A stretch of 64,000 nucleotides of DNA from G963678445 sp963678445 (lineage in GTDB: Bacteria; Hydrogenedentota; Hydrogenedentia; Hydrogenedentales; G963678445), in contig OY782877.1 in NCBI GenBank assembly GCA_963678445.1, positions 4,588,001-4,652,000 on the forward strand. The letters are read 5' to 3'. Both the position numbers and the translations under genes were made by a program. Each line of letters starts with the position of its first letter. Position 1 is the stretch's first letter. This document shows, one piece after another, positions 17,505-26,130 of the stretch. The notes under the pieces are model-generated. The model was given only the letters and a program-made list of their open reading frames with translations, was not told where the DNA came from and searched no databases.

Positions 17505-18014
17505 TCAGCGTCGTGATTTTTCACCTTTTCCACCATCCCATACGCCGCTACTATTGAAGGTGTAACGATAGCTTTCACGACCTGTTTCTTCGGTTGCAAT
17601 GGATGCGGAGGCCGCAGAAGCTTCTGCACGCGTGGGTTTACGCGGACTTTGATAAATCCGATATTGATACTCAATAAACCCGATATAGCTCTGCGTTTCA
17701 TGGGAAGCGCGATTCACATGGGTAGCGTCCAACGGATACGCACGTTCGTAGACTTTCACGGCCTTATAATATGCGCCCCGCAAACCGTCCTGCTGGTACT
17801 TAACCTCTCCATGGCGCCCTTCCTGATTCAAACGCTTCATCTCGGCCATTCCCACTTCATCCAACTGCTTGAAAACTTTATCGGACCCTGATACATACCC
17901 CTCGGGACGTTCCTTGAGTCCAAAATCGACCATAACCTTACCCGCCACCTCTGACGGAGTGCGCTGACAGGCCACTAAGCCGAGACAAATCAAAAACACA
18001 CAAAGCTTTCTCAC
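17505..18014 (-). CDS. Small secreted lipoprotein of unknown function
   Basis: 169 residues. A short signal peptide ends in the lipobox LVAC with the lipidated Cys at residue 16. The mature part is charged, with a YYKAVKVYERAYPLD segment, and ends in an Ala/Ser-rich stretch and a Lys/Arg tail. No domain is recognised. It lies downstream of the flagellar operon, but a strong terminator separates them, so a role in motility is not implied. Confidence 0.72.
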   Translation of the reverse strand: MRKLCVFLICLGLVACQRTPSEVAGKVMVDFGLKERPEGYVSGSDKVFKQLDEVGMAEMKRLNQEGRHGEVKYQQDGLRGAYYKAVKVYERAYPLDATHVNRASHETQSYIGFIEYQYRIYQSPRKPTRAEASAASASIATEETGRESYRYTFNSSGVWDGGKGEKSRR

Positions 18015-18055
18015 AGCTTCCTCTCCCAGAATTTAAAGCGTCCTACACTTTTTAC

Positions 18056-18100
18056 GTATAAAACCAACAGACGCAGGCAGTATAGCATGCCTGCGTCTGT
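18056..18100 (-). terminator. Intrinsic terminator of the flagellar operon
   Basis: ACAGACGCAGGCA (18067-18079) and its complement (18088-18100) form a 13-bp perfect stem with an 8-nt loop. Read on the minus strand it is followed by TTGGTTTTA. It lies 20 bp after the flgL stop. Confidence 0.87.
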
Positions 18101-18120
18101 ACAGCGAAATATTTGTAGTG

Positions 18121-19044
18121 TTACCGGACATAATCCAGCAGACTGGCCTGAATTACACGCCCTCCTGCATTCAAAGCGGCATTTAGCGCATTGGTCTGTA
18201 GTTCGAGATTGATCACCGTGTCAGCATAATCAGCATCTACATTGTCCGAACGAACATTTTCCAATTGCACAGAAATCTCCTCGATATTAGTTTCCATGCG
18301 TTCAATTCGATTCTGCGTTGCCCCCAGTCGAGCACCACCTACTAAAAGCTGATCCTGAGCATCCAGTAACTGTTCCAGGTTGGTGTTTAGTGTCGTAAGA
18401 TCAGAGGCGCGAAGACTATCACGAATATCGATCAGTACCTGAAAAATATCCTGCGTACCCGGGTCCGTCTGGGTAAAAACCGCCGATCCGGTTTCATTCG
18501 TGGTCACCCGGACATCCTCGAATATCTCGACTTCGATATGCTCATCGTTACCCTCATAACTAACTGCTGTAATCTCTCCACTTGCATCGCGTGTAGCGAC
18601 AAACGGCGTGGTCTGCGTGCGCGAACCGCTAAAAATATACTTTCCGTTATTTAATGTATTCCCCTGCTCCAGCATTGTTTCCAACAACTGGTTAATTTCG
18701 ATGGCGATCTCATCACGCTGGGTCTGACCATTGGTGTTGCTCAATCCCTGGACGGTCAATTCATGTGCACGCTGGCGAACATCTTCCGCTGTGCGAATCG
18801 CTGATTCTGCGGTCTGTAACGTAGGACCGATTGTGGAAATATTAGTTAGGTATTGGTCATTTTCAGAGACCAACGAGGAGGCGTTTACAGCACGACGCGC
18901 TGCCAGCGGATTATCGGATGGACGATTTACCAATTGTCCTGTGGAAAGCTGTTCTTCCAGTTTCAGTATGGCGCGGCTCTGCTGATTCAGATTGTTCAGC
19001 ACCCGGTCTGCAATAAGCCGTTGTGTAACACGAATACTTCCCAT
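18121..19044 (-). CDS. flgL: Flagellar hook-filament junction protein FlgL
   Basis: 307-residue flagellin-like hook-associated protein. The N-terminus (TQRLIADRVLNNLNQQSRAI, LSTGQLVNRPSDNPLAARRAV) and C-terminus (DADYADTVINLELQTNALNAALN) form the paired helices of the D0/D1 domains. It would sit between hook and filament. Strong RBS AAGGAGAACGAGGAG. It is the last gene of the operon, 24 bp after flgN. FlgK, its usual partner and usual immediate neighbour, is not encoded between flgN and flgL. Confidence 0.92.
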   Translation of the reverse strand: MGSIRVTQRLIADRVLNNLNQQSRAILKLEEQLSTGQLVNRPSDNPLAARRAVNASSLVSENDQYLTNISTIGPTLQTAESAIRTAEDVRQRAHELTVQGLSNTNGQTQRDEIAIEINQLLETMLEQGNTLNNGKYIFSGSRTQTTPFVATRDASGEITAVSYEGNDEHIEVEIFEDVRVTTNETGSAVFTQTDPGTQDIFQVLIDIRDSLRASDLTTLNTNLEQLLDAQDQLLVGGARLGATQNRIERMETNIEEISVQLENVRSDNVDADYADTVINLELQTNALNAALNAGGRVIQASLLDYVR

Positions 19045-19068
19045 CTCCTCGTTCTCCTTTCAAACACT

Positions 19069-19590
19069 TTAACCGCGTTGATCCACCATAGTAGGCACCG
19101 CACTACGCACTACCGCATCAGCACCTGACGCATTGTAGCCTCGTGAAACGGGTGTATGGGGTGTCACCGCATGTAAAGCATGATCTACAATACGCAATGA
19201 ATAGCGCATCTTCCGATTATTTTCGCGCACCACATGTTGAATCTCTTTCAATATCGTCTGCATCTTCTTTTGGAAGTCACGCAGACGACTTTGAAACGGT
19301 TCAGGAACTACCTCAATAAGATGGCTTAAGGTCTGTGCCTCTTTGGGTAACGCATACTCTTCCACCACGGTATGCAACAACTGTAAGCGCTGCTTTTCCG
19401 CCCCCACCACCTGCTGAATTAAGCCCTGCAATGCTATCGTTTTGGCATCCAGCGCGGACATATCACGGGCTTGCGCAGCATTTCCCTGCGCAATAGTCAA
19501 ATTCAGCACCTCTTCCTGACGGGCTAATTCGTCGGAGAAATAGCGGCATAATGCTTCTAACGATTCATCATGTTTATTCACGTTTTCCAT
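19069..19590 (-). CDS. flgN: FlgN-like flagellar export chaperone
   Basis: 173-residue, almost wholly helical protein: a long coiled coil (LARQEEVLNLTIAQGNAAQARDMSALDAKT in shorter units) as in FlgN, which chaperones FlgK and FlgL to the export gate. Identification rests on fold pattern and position directly before flgL, since FlgN sequences are poorly conserved. The C-terminal tail after residue 150 is loop-rich and contains RGYN. Its start overlaps the upstream EF-hand gene by 13 bp. Confidence 0.75.
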   Translation of the reverse strand: MENVNKHDESLEALCRYFSDELARQEEVLNLTIAQGNAAQARDMSALDAKTIALQGLIQQVVGAEKQRLQLLHTVVEEYALPKEAQTLSHLIEVVPEPFQSRLRDFQKKMQTILKEIQHVVRENNRKMRYSLRIVDHALHAVTPHTPVSRGYNASGADAVVRSAVPTMVDQRG

Positions 19591-19949
19591 CTCAAAATAC
19601 CCTGATGTGCATTCTGGAAGTCCTGCAACGGCTGCTGCAGCTCTTCCAGAGAAAGAAGGCCGTCTGCATCGCTATCTAAACGTTCGAAAAGCGACGCACT
19701 CAGACCACTTTCCTCCTGAGTAAGCACACCATCATTGTTAAGATCACGTAAGGAAATAAGCCTCTGGCTCAAATCTTCTCCAGAGCTGCTCGTCGAAGTA
19801 TCTCCTACCTGGCTCTGGATCTGTTGCTGCAACAAGGCTGCAAAATCTTCATTACTAACCCGGGGTTTCTTCAGTTCGCGCACCAGCCCCGCAGCACTTT
19901 TTAGCACTGAATTCACCGCTGTTAATTTTCCAAGTCCGAGTAAAGCCAT
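19578..19949 (-). CDS. EF-hand calcium-binding protein inside the flagellar operon
   Basis: 123 residues, no signal peptide. Two canonical 12-residue EF loops are visible: D69-E80 (DLNNDGVLTQEE) and D92-E103 (DSDADGLLSLEE), each with Asp/Asn at 1, 3 and 5, Gly at 6 and Glu at 12. The N-terminal 50 residues are helical (LLGLGKLTAVNSVLKSAAGLVREL). RBS GGAGGA precedes the ATG. It lies between flgJ and flgN in the place where other operons carry flgM or a small hypothetical gene. A role in flagellar assembly or a Ca2+-dependent regulator is possible; nothing in the sequence decides. Confidence 0.82.
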   Translation of the reverse strand: MALLGLGKLTAVNSVLKSAAGLVRELKKPRVSNEDFAALLQQQIQSQVGDTSTSSSGEDLSQRLISLRDLNNDGVLTQEESGLSASLFERLDSDADGLLSLEELQQPLQDFQNAHQGILRWKT

Positions 19950-20060
19950 GATTCATTCCTCCGACAACGGGTAAAAATACCGCCGTCGCGACTTCCACTG
20001 TCTTTATCGGCAACACATCCGTATTGCTTAACAATAGGCTTGCAATAGCGTTATACGCGT

Positions 20061-20468
20061 TTATTCACCCGTTGACTGTAAAGGCAGTCCACTATCATTT
20101 TTTTGTAACGCAAGACCTGCCGCAGCCGTATTACGTATGGGCAATCCCTTATTTTCCGTCGTCGCCAATAATCCCGGCGTCTTCTGCCGCGCCTCTAATT
20201 GAGCCTCCATCATTTTAGCTATACCAAACTGTCCCGATTCCGCCATCTCCCCCGCCAGATAATCGTCAAACATTTCCTCGAAGAATTCCTGTTGACTGGA
20301 ACGGCCAAACAAACCATTTTCAGGCACGGTCTTTCGCATCTCACGAAGCATTTGATACAAAAACAGCCGTTCATACTCCTGCAACGCCTTCTCAGTACGC
20401 TGCGTCTTTTGCTGTTCCAGGGGCACTGTACTGCTCCGTTGGGCTTCCAATGGATTTACGTACAACAT
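20061..20468 (-). CDS. flgJ: FlgJ-like rod-binding protein (no muramidase domain)
   Basis: 135 residues. The rod-binding domain is clear: LQEYERLFLYQMLREMRKTVP and EFFEEMFDDYLAGEMAESGQFGIAKMM (read as two helices). The C-terminal glucosaminidase domain of enterobacterial FlgJ is missing, as in most non-gammaproteobacterial versions, so a separate enzyme must open the wall. The start overlaps the flgI stop by one base (TAATG). Confidence 0.9.
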   Translation of the reverse strand: MLYVNPLEAQRSSTVPLEQQKTQRTEKALQEYERLFLYQMLREMRKTVPENGLFGRSSQQEFFEEMFDDYLAGEMAESGQFGIAKMMEAQLEARQKTPGLLATTENKGLPIRNTAAAGLALQKNDSGLPLQSTGE

Positions 20469-21589
20469 TACATAATCTCCAGATCCGCCTCGAGTGAGCC
20501 AGCTTCCCGTAAGGCCTGAAAGATAGAAATCATGTCGCGCGGTGTTACCCGTAATCGGTTCAATGCCTGCGCCACCTCAGCAGCCGAGGCACCCTCTACA
20601 GGCATCAGATGCGCCTCTTGCTCCTCTACCTCCAACTCCGTCAACTCCGTCACCACCGGGTTGGCGTCTGTAAAGGAGAGCGCTGGTGTCACTTGTGGCG
20701 TCGTTGCAATACGAATCGTCAACGCACCATGGGCCACCTGGCACGGTTTAATACGCACATTACCACCAACTACGATCGTACCCGTGCGTTCGTTGATAAC
20801 TACCCGCGCCGCCTGTACCGTCTTCACATCAATATCTTGCAAACGTGCAATAAACGTGACCAACTCTCCCCTATCTTCTTCAGGAATAGTCACGCGCACT
20901 GTGCCCGCGCCCAAGGCAATAGCCGCATCCGTCGCTAACACTTTATCAATCGCTTGCTGTATTTCATTTGCTGCAGAGAAATCGGGGCGTTTCAGCATCA
21001 GCATAATCCGTTGTCCATCAGTGATTGTGGAAGGCACCTCATGCTCTACATAGGCCCCCATGGGAATCCGTCCTGACGTCACATGATTCTGGCGCACCGA
21101 CGTTCCCCCAGAGGCATCAGCATTAAACCCACCTATCGAGAGCGGTCCCTGCGCCACCGCATACACCGTATCGCCCTGCCCAGGCCCCTTCAGGTGCGTC
21201 TCCATCAACATCCCCCCCTCCAGGCTGTTGCAGTCGTACAAGGAATCCACCTTCACATCAATACGGGTTCCTTCTTTGGCAAACGCGGGAATCGTCGCTG
21301 TTACCATAACAATGGCGGAATTACTAGAAGAGAGGAGCTTGGTATTCATCACATCAATACCCAAACGCTGCAACATACGTTCCTGCGCCTGCACCGCTGC
21401 TGCTGCGCTGTCTCCTGTGCCCGAGAGCCCCACCACGATACCGATGCCCTTAAGCATATTGCCGCGGGCTCCCTGAATTTCGCAGAGATCGCGTAGCCGC
21501 ATTGCGTATGCGTCGTTAACAAGCAGCGACAATAAAACGCCTAAGATCCACATTGGCAGTACGATGATATTTCTGCGAAACAACATCAT
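20468..21589 (-). CDS. flgI: Flagellar P-ring protein FlgI
   Basis: 373-residue periplasmic protein forming the ring around the rod at the peptidoglycan. A signal peptide ends near NDAYA. Family motifs include RLRDLCEIQGARGNMLKGIGIVVGLSGTGD in pieces, FAKEGTRIDVKVDSLYDCNSLEGG and ERTGTIVVGGNVRI. Length and order match the family. It is translationally coupled to flgJ. Confidence 0.96.
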   Translation of the reverse strand: MMLFRRNIIVLPMWILGVLLSLLVNDAYAMRLRDLCEIQGARGNMLKGIGIVVGLSGTGDSAAAAVQAQERMLQRLGIDVMNTKLLSSSNSAIVMVTATIPAFAKEGTRIDVKVDSLYDCNSLEGGMLMETHLKGPGQGDTVYAVAQGPLSIGGFNADASGGTSVRQNHVTSGRIPMGAYVEHEVPSTITDGQRIMLMLKRPDFSAANEIQQAIDKVLATDAAIALGAGTVRVTIPEEDRGELVTFIARLQDIDVKTVQAARVVINERTGTIVVGGNVRIKPCQVAHGALTIRIATTPQVTPALSFTDANPVVTELTELEVEEQEAHLMPVEGASAAEVAQALNRLRVTPRDMISIFQALREAGSLEADLEIM

Positions 21590-21666
21590 CTTCTAAGCTC
21601 TCCCGAATGCAATGTATGCATTTTCTATACTTCCAGAAACTACAAAATGTATGTACCATGCGTGGC

Positions 21667-22338
21667 CTAAAATGGTGAAAACCAATCCAAAAATCGGGTG
21701 ATTATTCCACGCCGCTGGTTATTCCACAACGGTCCTTTTCCTTTCAACAGCACCTGCGCACCTGCCACTTTGTCCGAGCTAATCGTGTTGGCGGGTGTCA
21801 CATCTTTCGGACGAATTACACCACTAACTACAATCGTTGAATCTTCCCGATTCACCGTCATCTGGCGCTCCCCTTCGATCATGACATTACCGTTGGGCAG
21901 CACCTTCTTTACAAAACAGCTTATCGTCGTACTCAACTCGCTTCGACGCTGTGTTGAACCCGTATTCTTTGTCTCATTCTCTGTCTGCAAATCCCAGTTA
22001 GGCAGTTCTTCCTTGTTCAGAATATTCATGCCTGGCTTATTCGCCACCAAAAATTCGTTGTCGTTCGCACCCGCCTGTGAACTTACATCCCCCTCCTTCT
22101 TTGTATTCGTATTGGCGGAAGTCACCGCAGTCACCTTCTCCTGCACGAGCACCGTAATAATATCCCCCACCGCGAAACGCGCCACTTCTTCGGAGATCAG
22201 TGTTCCGCCGCTCGCTGCAGTATGCGTGAAAAGCGAATCTGCATGCACTGCACAAAATGGTCCCGTCAAGGCCATCAGACAACCAGCAAAAACACATCCA
22301 TAGCCCATCCGAATCTTTTCAATACTTTTCATCATCAT
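21667..22338 (-). CDS. flgH: Flagellar L-ring protein FlgH
   Basis: About 223 residues with a signal sequence; the lipobox is not textbook (a Cys occurs in VFAGC and again in GPFC). Family motifs: FAVGDIITVLVQEK, NVMIEGERQMTVNRED, VVSGVIRPKDVTPANTISSDKVAGAQ and a terminal RRGIITRFLDWFSPF. It forms the outer-membrane bushing of the flagellum, which is good evidence for a diderm cell. ATG 22338 is preferred over GTG 22347 because AGGGTGG is then correctly spaced. Confidence 0.94.
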   Translation of the reverse strand: MMMKSIEKIRMGYGCVFAGCLMALTGPFCAVHADSLFTHTAASGGTLISEEVARFAVGDIITVLVQEKVTAVTSANTNTKKEGDVSSQAGANDNEFLVANKPGMNILNKEELPNWDLQTENETKNTGSTQRRSELSTTISCFVKKVLPNGNVMIEGERQMTVNREDSTIVVSGVIRPKDVTPANTISSDKVAGAQVLLKGKGPLWNNQRRGIITRFLDWFSPF

Positions 22339-22348
22339 TGCAGCCACC

Positions 22349-23326
22349 CTACGGAATCACCACAACACCATCACCGCGCACCACCCCCTGAAACCGCTCC
22401 TTTGAATTCAAGTTGGCACATGTAATTACGTCGCCCTTACGTGCATCCATCAACGCCTTGGCGCGACTTTGCACAAACAAAGCGCCTGCGCGCATTTCTA
22501 CTGAAACCAATTGATTGCGTTTTACCAGACGAGGCGCTTCTACATCACTCACGCGAATCATATTGCCTGGAAAAATGGTTTTACGCGCCACCATTCCCAC
22601 TATTTCCTGGGGATTCATAACCACATTGCGCGGCAATGTCTCTAATGCGCGTTCCTCGACTTTCAGATCCGCTGGAGAGATGATACGTCCTCGCGGAATA
22701 TCCGTGCCCGCCATCAAAACCTTGCCATAGGCGGTCACATGTGCTTTGCATAGTAATGTACGTTGCAGCTTTCCATTCGCATAGACCTTACCCCGAAAAG
22801 CCCCCTCCCCTACGTACTTATACGACGGATTGCTACGCCATTCAAAGACCACGTCGCCCTCTGGCGCTACAATCTCATTCGTTGGCAAGGGTACATCAAT
22901 CTCTGCACGATCCGATTCCCACGGCATGTTCGATACAATGAATTGTCGCAAGGAATCCGCAATCATCTCACGCGAAATTTCCATGTACAACGTCGTTGCC
23001 CGCACGCGTCGCGCTCCGGTAATCTCCATCTTCTCCGTATCAAAGCCCGCATTACGCAAACGCGCCGTTACCAGCGAGGCATTTACCTGCTTGCTGGCGC
23101 CCGGCGCTGCAGCCGTCGTCATTTCGAGCGCACCCAATACTTCCGAAAGCTCACCTTCGATATCCGCCACCTCACTCAATAAAACACTTGGACCTTTTAC
23201 ATAGGCCTCTTCATGCAGTACCAATGTATTCTCCGCCGCTACGGCAATTCCCGTACAGCAACAGAGCAATATCGCATACAGGTATCCATATATCAATAGA
23301 TAGGTTGTACTGCATTTCCTATTCAT
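22349..23326 (-). CDS. flgA: Flagellar P-ring assembly chaperone FlgA
   Basis: 325-residue periplasmic protein with a signal peptide (residues 1-30). The C-terminal SAF/FlgA domain carries TDIPRGRIISPADLKVEERAL, KTIFPGNMIRVSDVEAPRLVKRNQLVSVEMR and KGDVITCANLNSKERFQGVVRGDG in successive segments. It is needed for FlgI polymerisation. RBS AGGAG at proper spacing. The N-terminal 100 residues are longer than in enterobacteria. Confidence 0.92.
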   Translation of the reverse strand: MNRKCSTTYLLIYGYLYAILLCCCTGIAVAAENTLVLHEEAYVKGPSVLLSEVADIEGELSEVLGALEMTTAAAPGASKQVNASLVTARLRNAGFDTEKMEITGARRVRATTLYMEISREMIADSLRQFIVSNMPWESDRAEIDVPLPTNEIVAPEGDVVFEWRSNPSYKYVGEGAFRGKVYANGKLQRTLLCKAHVTAYGKVLMAGTDIPRGRIISPADLKVEERALETLPRNVVMNPQEIVGMVARKTIFPGNMIRVSDVEAPRLVKRNQLVSVEMRAGALFVQSRAKALMDARKGDVITCANLNSKERFQGVVRGDGVVVIP

Positions 23327-23347
23327 GACGATCTACTCCTGTCAAGA

Positions 23348-24139
23348 CTAGCGCCGTACATTATTGGCGGTCTGTAACATCTCGTCTGACGTCTGAATTA
23401 CTTTCGAATTCGCTTCATACGCACGCTGCGCAATGATCATCTGCAATATTTCCTCCACCACCTCCACATTCGAGTTTTCCAGAAAGCCTTGTGCCACCGT
23501 ACCGACACCGTCCAGTCCGGGTTGCCCTGCATTCGGCGCACCTGACGCTTGCGTTTCCAGTAACAGATTACGTCCCAAGTGTGCATCCAGACCTGCCTGG
23601 TTTGAAAAGCGGACCAACTGCAAAGTACCCAGCGCCTGTGGTGTATTGTCCCCGGGCACTAGTGCTGAAACCGTACCATCAGCTCCAATCGTCACCAGTT
23701 CGGTATCCGTCGGAATCGTTATCCCTGGTGTCAGCGGATAACCGTCCGCCGTCATCACCGTTCCTTCCTCATTGATCTTAAAAGAGCCATCGCGCGTATA
23801 GGCCACGGTACCATCAGGCAGCTCCACCTGAAAAAAGCCATCGCCCTCAATCATGATATCGAGAGAGTTCCCCGTTTGAATCGCTGCTCCGGGGGTAAAC
23901 ACCTTCGCAATCGCAGAAGGACGCACCCCGTGCCCGATCTGAATCCCTTCCGGAATCGTGGTGCCCGACTGCGTCTCGCTACCAGAGGGTTTTATGGTTT
24001 CATACAACAAATCCTGGAAATTCACCCGACTCTTCTTAAAGCCGGTCGTGTTCACATTCGCCAGATTGTGCGCAATCGTATCAATACTCATCTGTTGTCC
24101 CACCATACCGGTGGCTGCTGTAAACAACGCACGAATCAT
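23348..24139 (-). CDS. flgG: Flagellar distal rod protein FlgG
   Basis: 263 residues. The N-terminal rod signature is MVGQQMSIDTIAHNLANVNTTGFKKSR and the C-terminal one is EVVEEILQMIIAQRAYEANSKVIQTSDEML in pieces. The central domain has GEGFFQVELPDGTVAYTRDG-like strands. RBS AGGAGGAAGAG. It forms the distal rod passing through the P and L rings. Confidence 0.97.
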   Translation of the reverse strand: MIRALFTAATGMVGQQMSIDTIAHNLANVNTTGFKKSRVNFQDLLYETIKPSGSETQSGTTIPEGIQIGHGVRPSAIAKVFTPGAAIQTGNSLDIMIEGDGFFQVELPDGTVAYTRDGSFKINEEGTVMTADGYPLTPGITIPTDTELVTIGADGTVSALVPGDNTPQALGTLQLVRFSNQAGLDAHLGRNLLLETQASGAPNAGQPGLDGVGTVAQGFLENSNVEVVEEILQMIIAQRAYEANSKVIQTSDEMLQTANNVRR

Positions 24140-24177
24140 AATTCTCTTCCTCCTGGCGCATTCAGCACCGTACTGGA

Positions 24178-24936
24178 TTACGACGGCATTCCAACCGACT
24201 CAATCAAACGCCCTACCGTACCATCCACCGCCTGTATGACACGTTGATTTGCCTCATATGCGCGCATACCCAAGGTTAATTGAATCATCTGCTCGGGTAG
24301 GTTTACATTCGACATTTCCAGATTGCCCTGATGTACCTGAGTATTGACCGCACGCGCTGACTTTTCGGCCACCTCTTCCGAAGCACGGTATAGATTTTGG
24401 CCTTCACGTAATAAGCGCTCAGGACTTTCGAACTCCACCAGCTGTAGCTGTCCTGCCACGACACCATCCACCATCACCTGTCCATCCTGTGCAATATTCA
24501 CCACCTCACCCCGTACATCAATCGGTGAGCCATCGATACCTTGTACCTTTAAGCCTTCCGAGGTCACTAGCTGACCCTCAGTATTCACCGAAAAATCACC
24601 TGAACGGCTATAACGTTCCCCCTGCGGTGTCGTTACAACAAAATATCCCGGTCCCTGTAATGCCACGTTTAACGGGTTATCTGTTTGGCGAAACATACCT
24701 GCAGCCGTATTCGTAAAGGTCTCCACCGTTTTCACCCCTCCCGCTGGCGCTGCCTCACGGTTGTAAACAAACGGTCGTCGTACCTTTTCTGAAAAAACCT
24801 CGTAAAAACCCAACTGCACCGGCGCCTGACTCTTAAAGCCCGGCGTCGCTGCGTTGGCAATGTTGTTGGCAATCACGGCCTGACGCGACTCCATGGCGAT
24901 CATACCGCTAGCGGCATCATACAACCCTGTAATCAT
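24178..24936 (-). CDS. flgF: Flagellar rod protein FlgF
   Basis: 252 residues with the rod signature SRQAVIANNIANAATPGFKS and the C-terminal motif MIQLTLGMRAYEANQRVIQ. It is shorter and more diverged than FlgG and comes first in the operon, the usual flgF-flgG order. RBS AAGGAAAGG lies before the ATG. No sigma-28 or sigma-54 promoter could be recognised upstream. Confidence 0.92.
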   Translation of the reverse strand: MITGLYDAASGMIAMESRQAVIANNIANAATPGFKSQAPVQLGFYEVFSEKVRRPFVYNREAAPAGGVKTVETFTNTAAGMFRQTDNPLNVALQGPGYFVVTTPQGERYSRSGDFSVNTEGQLVTSEGLKVQGIDGSPIDVRGEVVNIAQDGQVMVDGVVAGQLQLVEFESPERLLREGQNLYRASEEVAEKSARAVNTQVHQGNLEMSNVNLPEQMIQLTLGMRAYEANQRVIQAVDGTVGRLIESVGMPS

Positions 24937-25289
24937 GACCTGCCCTTTCCTTTATCTTTACGCCCGGCTCCAAAAGAGCGGCGAACACTTTAAAGGAAGG
25001 CCCGCGCGAACTCCCGCGACGGATCCGGATGGCAATGGGAACCATTCCGATGCGTCGGGCCAACCACTCACAGGATCGATCCGGATGGGAGCCAGATCAA
25101 CCGTCTGTAACAAGCAACCTCTGTGCCAATTTCTAAAAACCTCACAAAGGCTTCTGATAAAAGGGGTAAAGGAATATTTCCTGTCTCATTTTTCCGGCAA
25201 ACCCAGAAATATGTGCCGCCGGACGGCAGTTCCTGCCGAGCAAAAGCCGTCTCTTTTGCTTGCATTTTTTTAACGCATAATTCATACTT

Positions 25290-25410
25290 CAGGTGGTCCA
25301 GCGACCGCAAGCAAGAAGTATGGTCCTTGACGTGGGTAATCAGAGTGAAGCTACATTAAATCCTCGTTTTTCTTTGCTTGTTTCTTTTCCGTAAAAAGGA
25401 AGAAGCAGAA
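25290..25410 (+). repeat. Dispersed element, long-hairpin variant
   Basis: The 5' part has GGTC-CAGC-GACC followed by CGCAAGC and TATGGTCCTTGACGTGGG. The 3' part, TCGTTTTTCTTTGCTTG plus an imperfect CTTGTTTCTTTT/AAAAAGGAAGAAG hairpin, matches the variant at 27.2 kb. Confidence 0.7.
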
Positions 25411-25413
25411 TAA

Positions 25414-25495
25414 GGGGTCCAGAGACCACAGCCAAAATCTATGGTCTTCACCGTCTCGGAGCATAAAAAGCCTCTATTTCGGGAGGGAGTATCCG
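25414..25495 (+). repeat. Dispersed element, diverged short copy
   Basis: Begins after TAA 25411-25413 with GGGTCCAGAGACCACAGCC and TATGGTCTTCACCGTCTC. The 3' half is degenerate and merges with the RBS region of the next gene. Confidence 0.6.
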
Positions 25496-25501
25496 GTAAT
25501 T

Positions 25502-26098
25502 ATGGACACGATTAAGGAAGAAATCAGACGGCGTTGCCTCGCTGCACGTCGTGCATTGGCTCCCGAACAGGTCCTCGAAAAAAGCGCGGCCATCTACCAA
25601 CATCTACAACAGCTTCCTCTTTTCCAGCAGGCCAGCGCTGTCCTCACTTACGTTGATTCGAAAGATAATGAGGTGCAAACCCGTCCCCTGATCTGCGAAC
25701 TGCTTCAAAAAGCCACCCCCGTATTTGTCCCGATCAGCGAAAAGGAAGGGCAACTTCGTTGGTCCCAATTGCACAACTATGATGATCTAGTTCCCAGCCG
25801 TTTTGGCATCCTGGAACCACGTCCTGAACGGCGCACCTTCCCTCCTTTGCCTACCGACGCGGTGTGCCTTACCCCCGGTATCGCTTTTTCACCCCGTGGG
25901 GACCGTATTGGATATGGCGGAGGATACTTTGACCGTTTTCTCGCACATTTCAGCGGGAAAAGTATCGCTCTGGCCTTTGATATACAGGTCACACTGCTCC
26001 CCCCTGGAGCAGCCCACGACATTCCCCTCGATTTAATTCAGACCGAAACCCGTCTCTACACATGCCCTCCCAAGAAGGTCGTCTCGTGTTCCAAATAA
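25502..26098 (+). CDS. fau: 5-formyltetrahydrofolate cyclo-ligase
   Basis: 198-residue MTHFS-family enzyme converting 5-formyl-THF to 5,10-methenyl-THF with ATP. N-terminal IKEEIRRRCLAARRAL is the usual substrate-binding helix, VLTYVDSKDNEVQT the second strand-helix unit, and GDRIGYGGGYFDRFL the diagnostic Gly-rich nucleotide loop. GGGAGGGAG lies upstream of the ATG. With purU it points to active one-carbon folate metabolism. The hydrolase gene follows after 32 bp. Confidence 0.95.
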   Translation: MDTIKEEIRRRCLAARRALAPEQVLEKSAAIYQHLQQLPLFQQASAVLTYVDSKDNEVQTRPLICELLQKATPVFVPISEKEGQLRWSQLHNYDDLVPSRFGILEPRPERRTFPPLPTDAVCLTPGIAFSPRGDRIGYGGGYFDRFLAHFSGKSIALAFDIQVTLLPPGAAHDIPLDLIQTETRLYTCPPKKVVSCSK

Positions 26099-26130
26099 AA
26101 AAAGCGTGTAGCCCCAAAAAAGGAAAAAAC

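Larger units (their letters stand above)
24937..25501. other. Intergenic region between flgF and the cycloligase gene, rich in repeats
   Basis: No gene is supported. It must hold the flg operon promoter (minus strand), but no consensus was found. GATCCGGATGG occurs twice, at about 25019 and 25077, as a direct repeat about 58 bp apart. From 25290 on, two dispersed-element copies lie head to tail. Confidence 0.5.
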
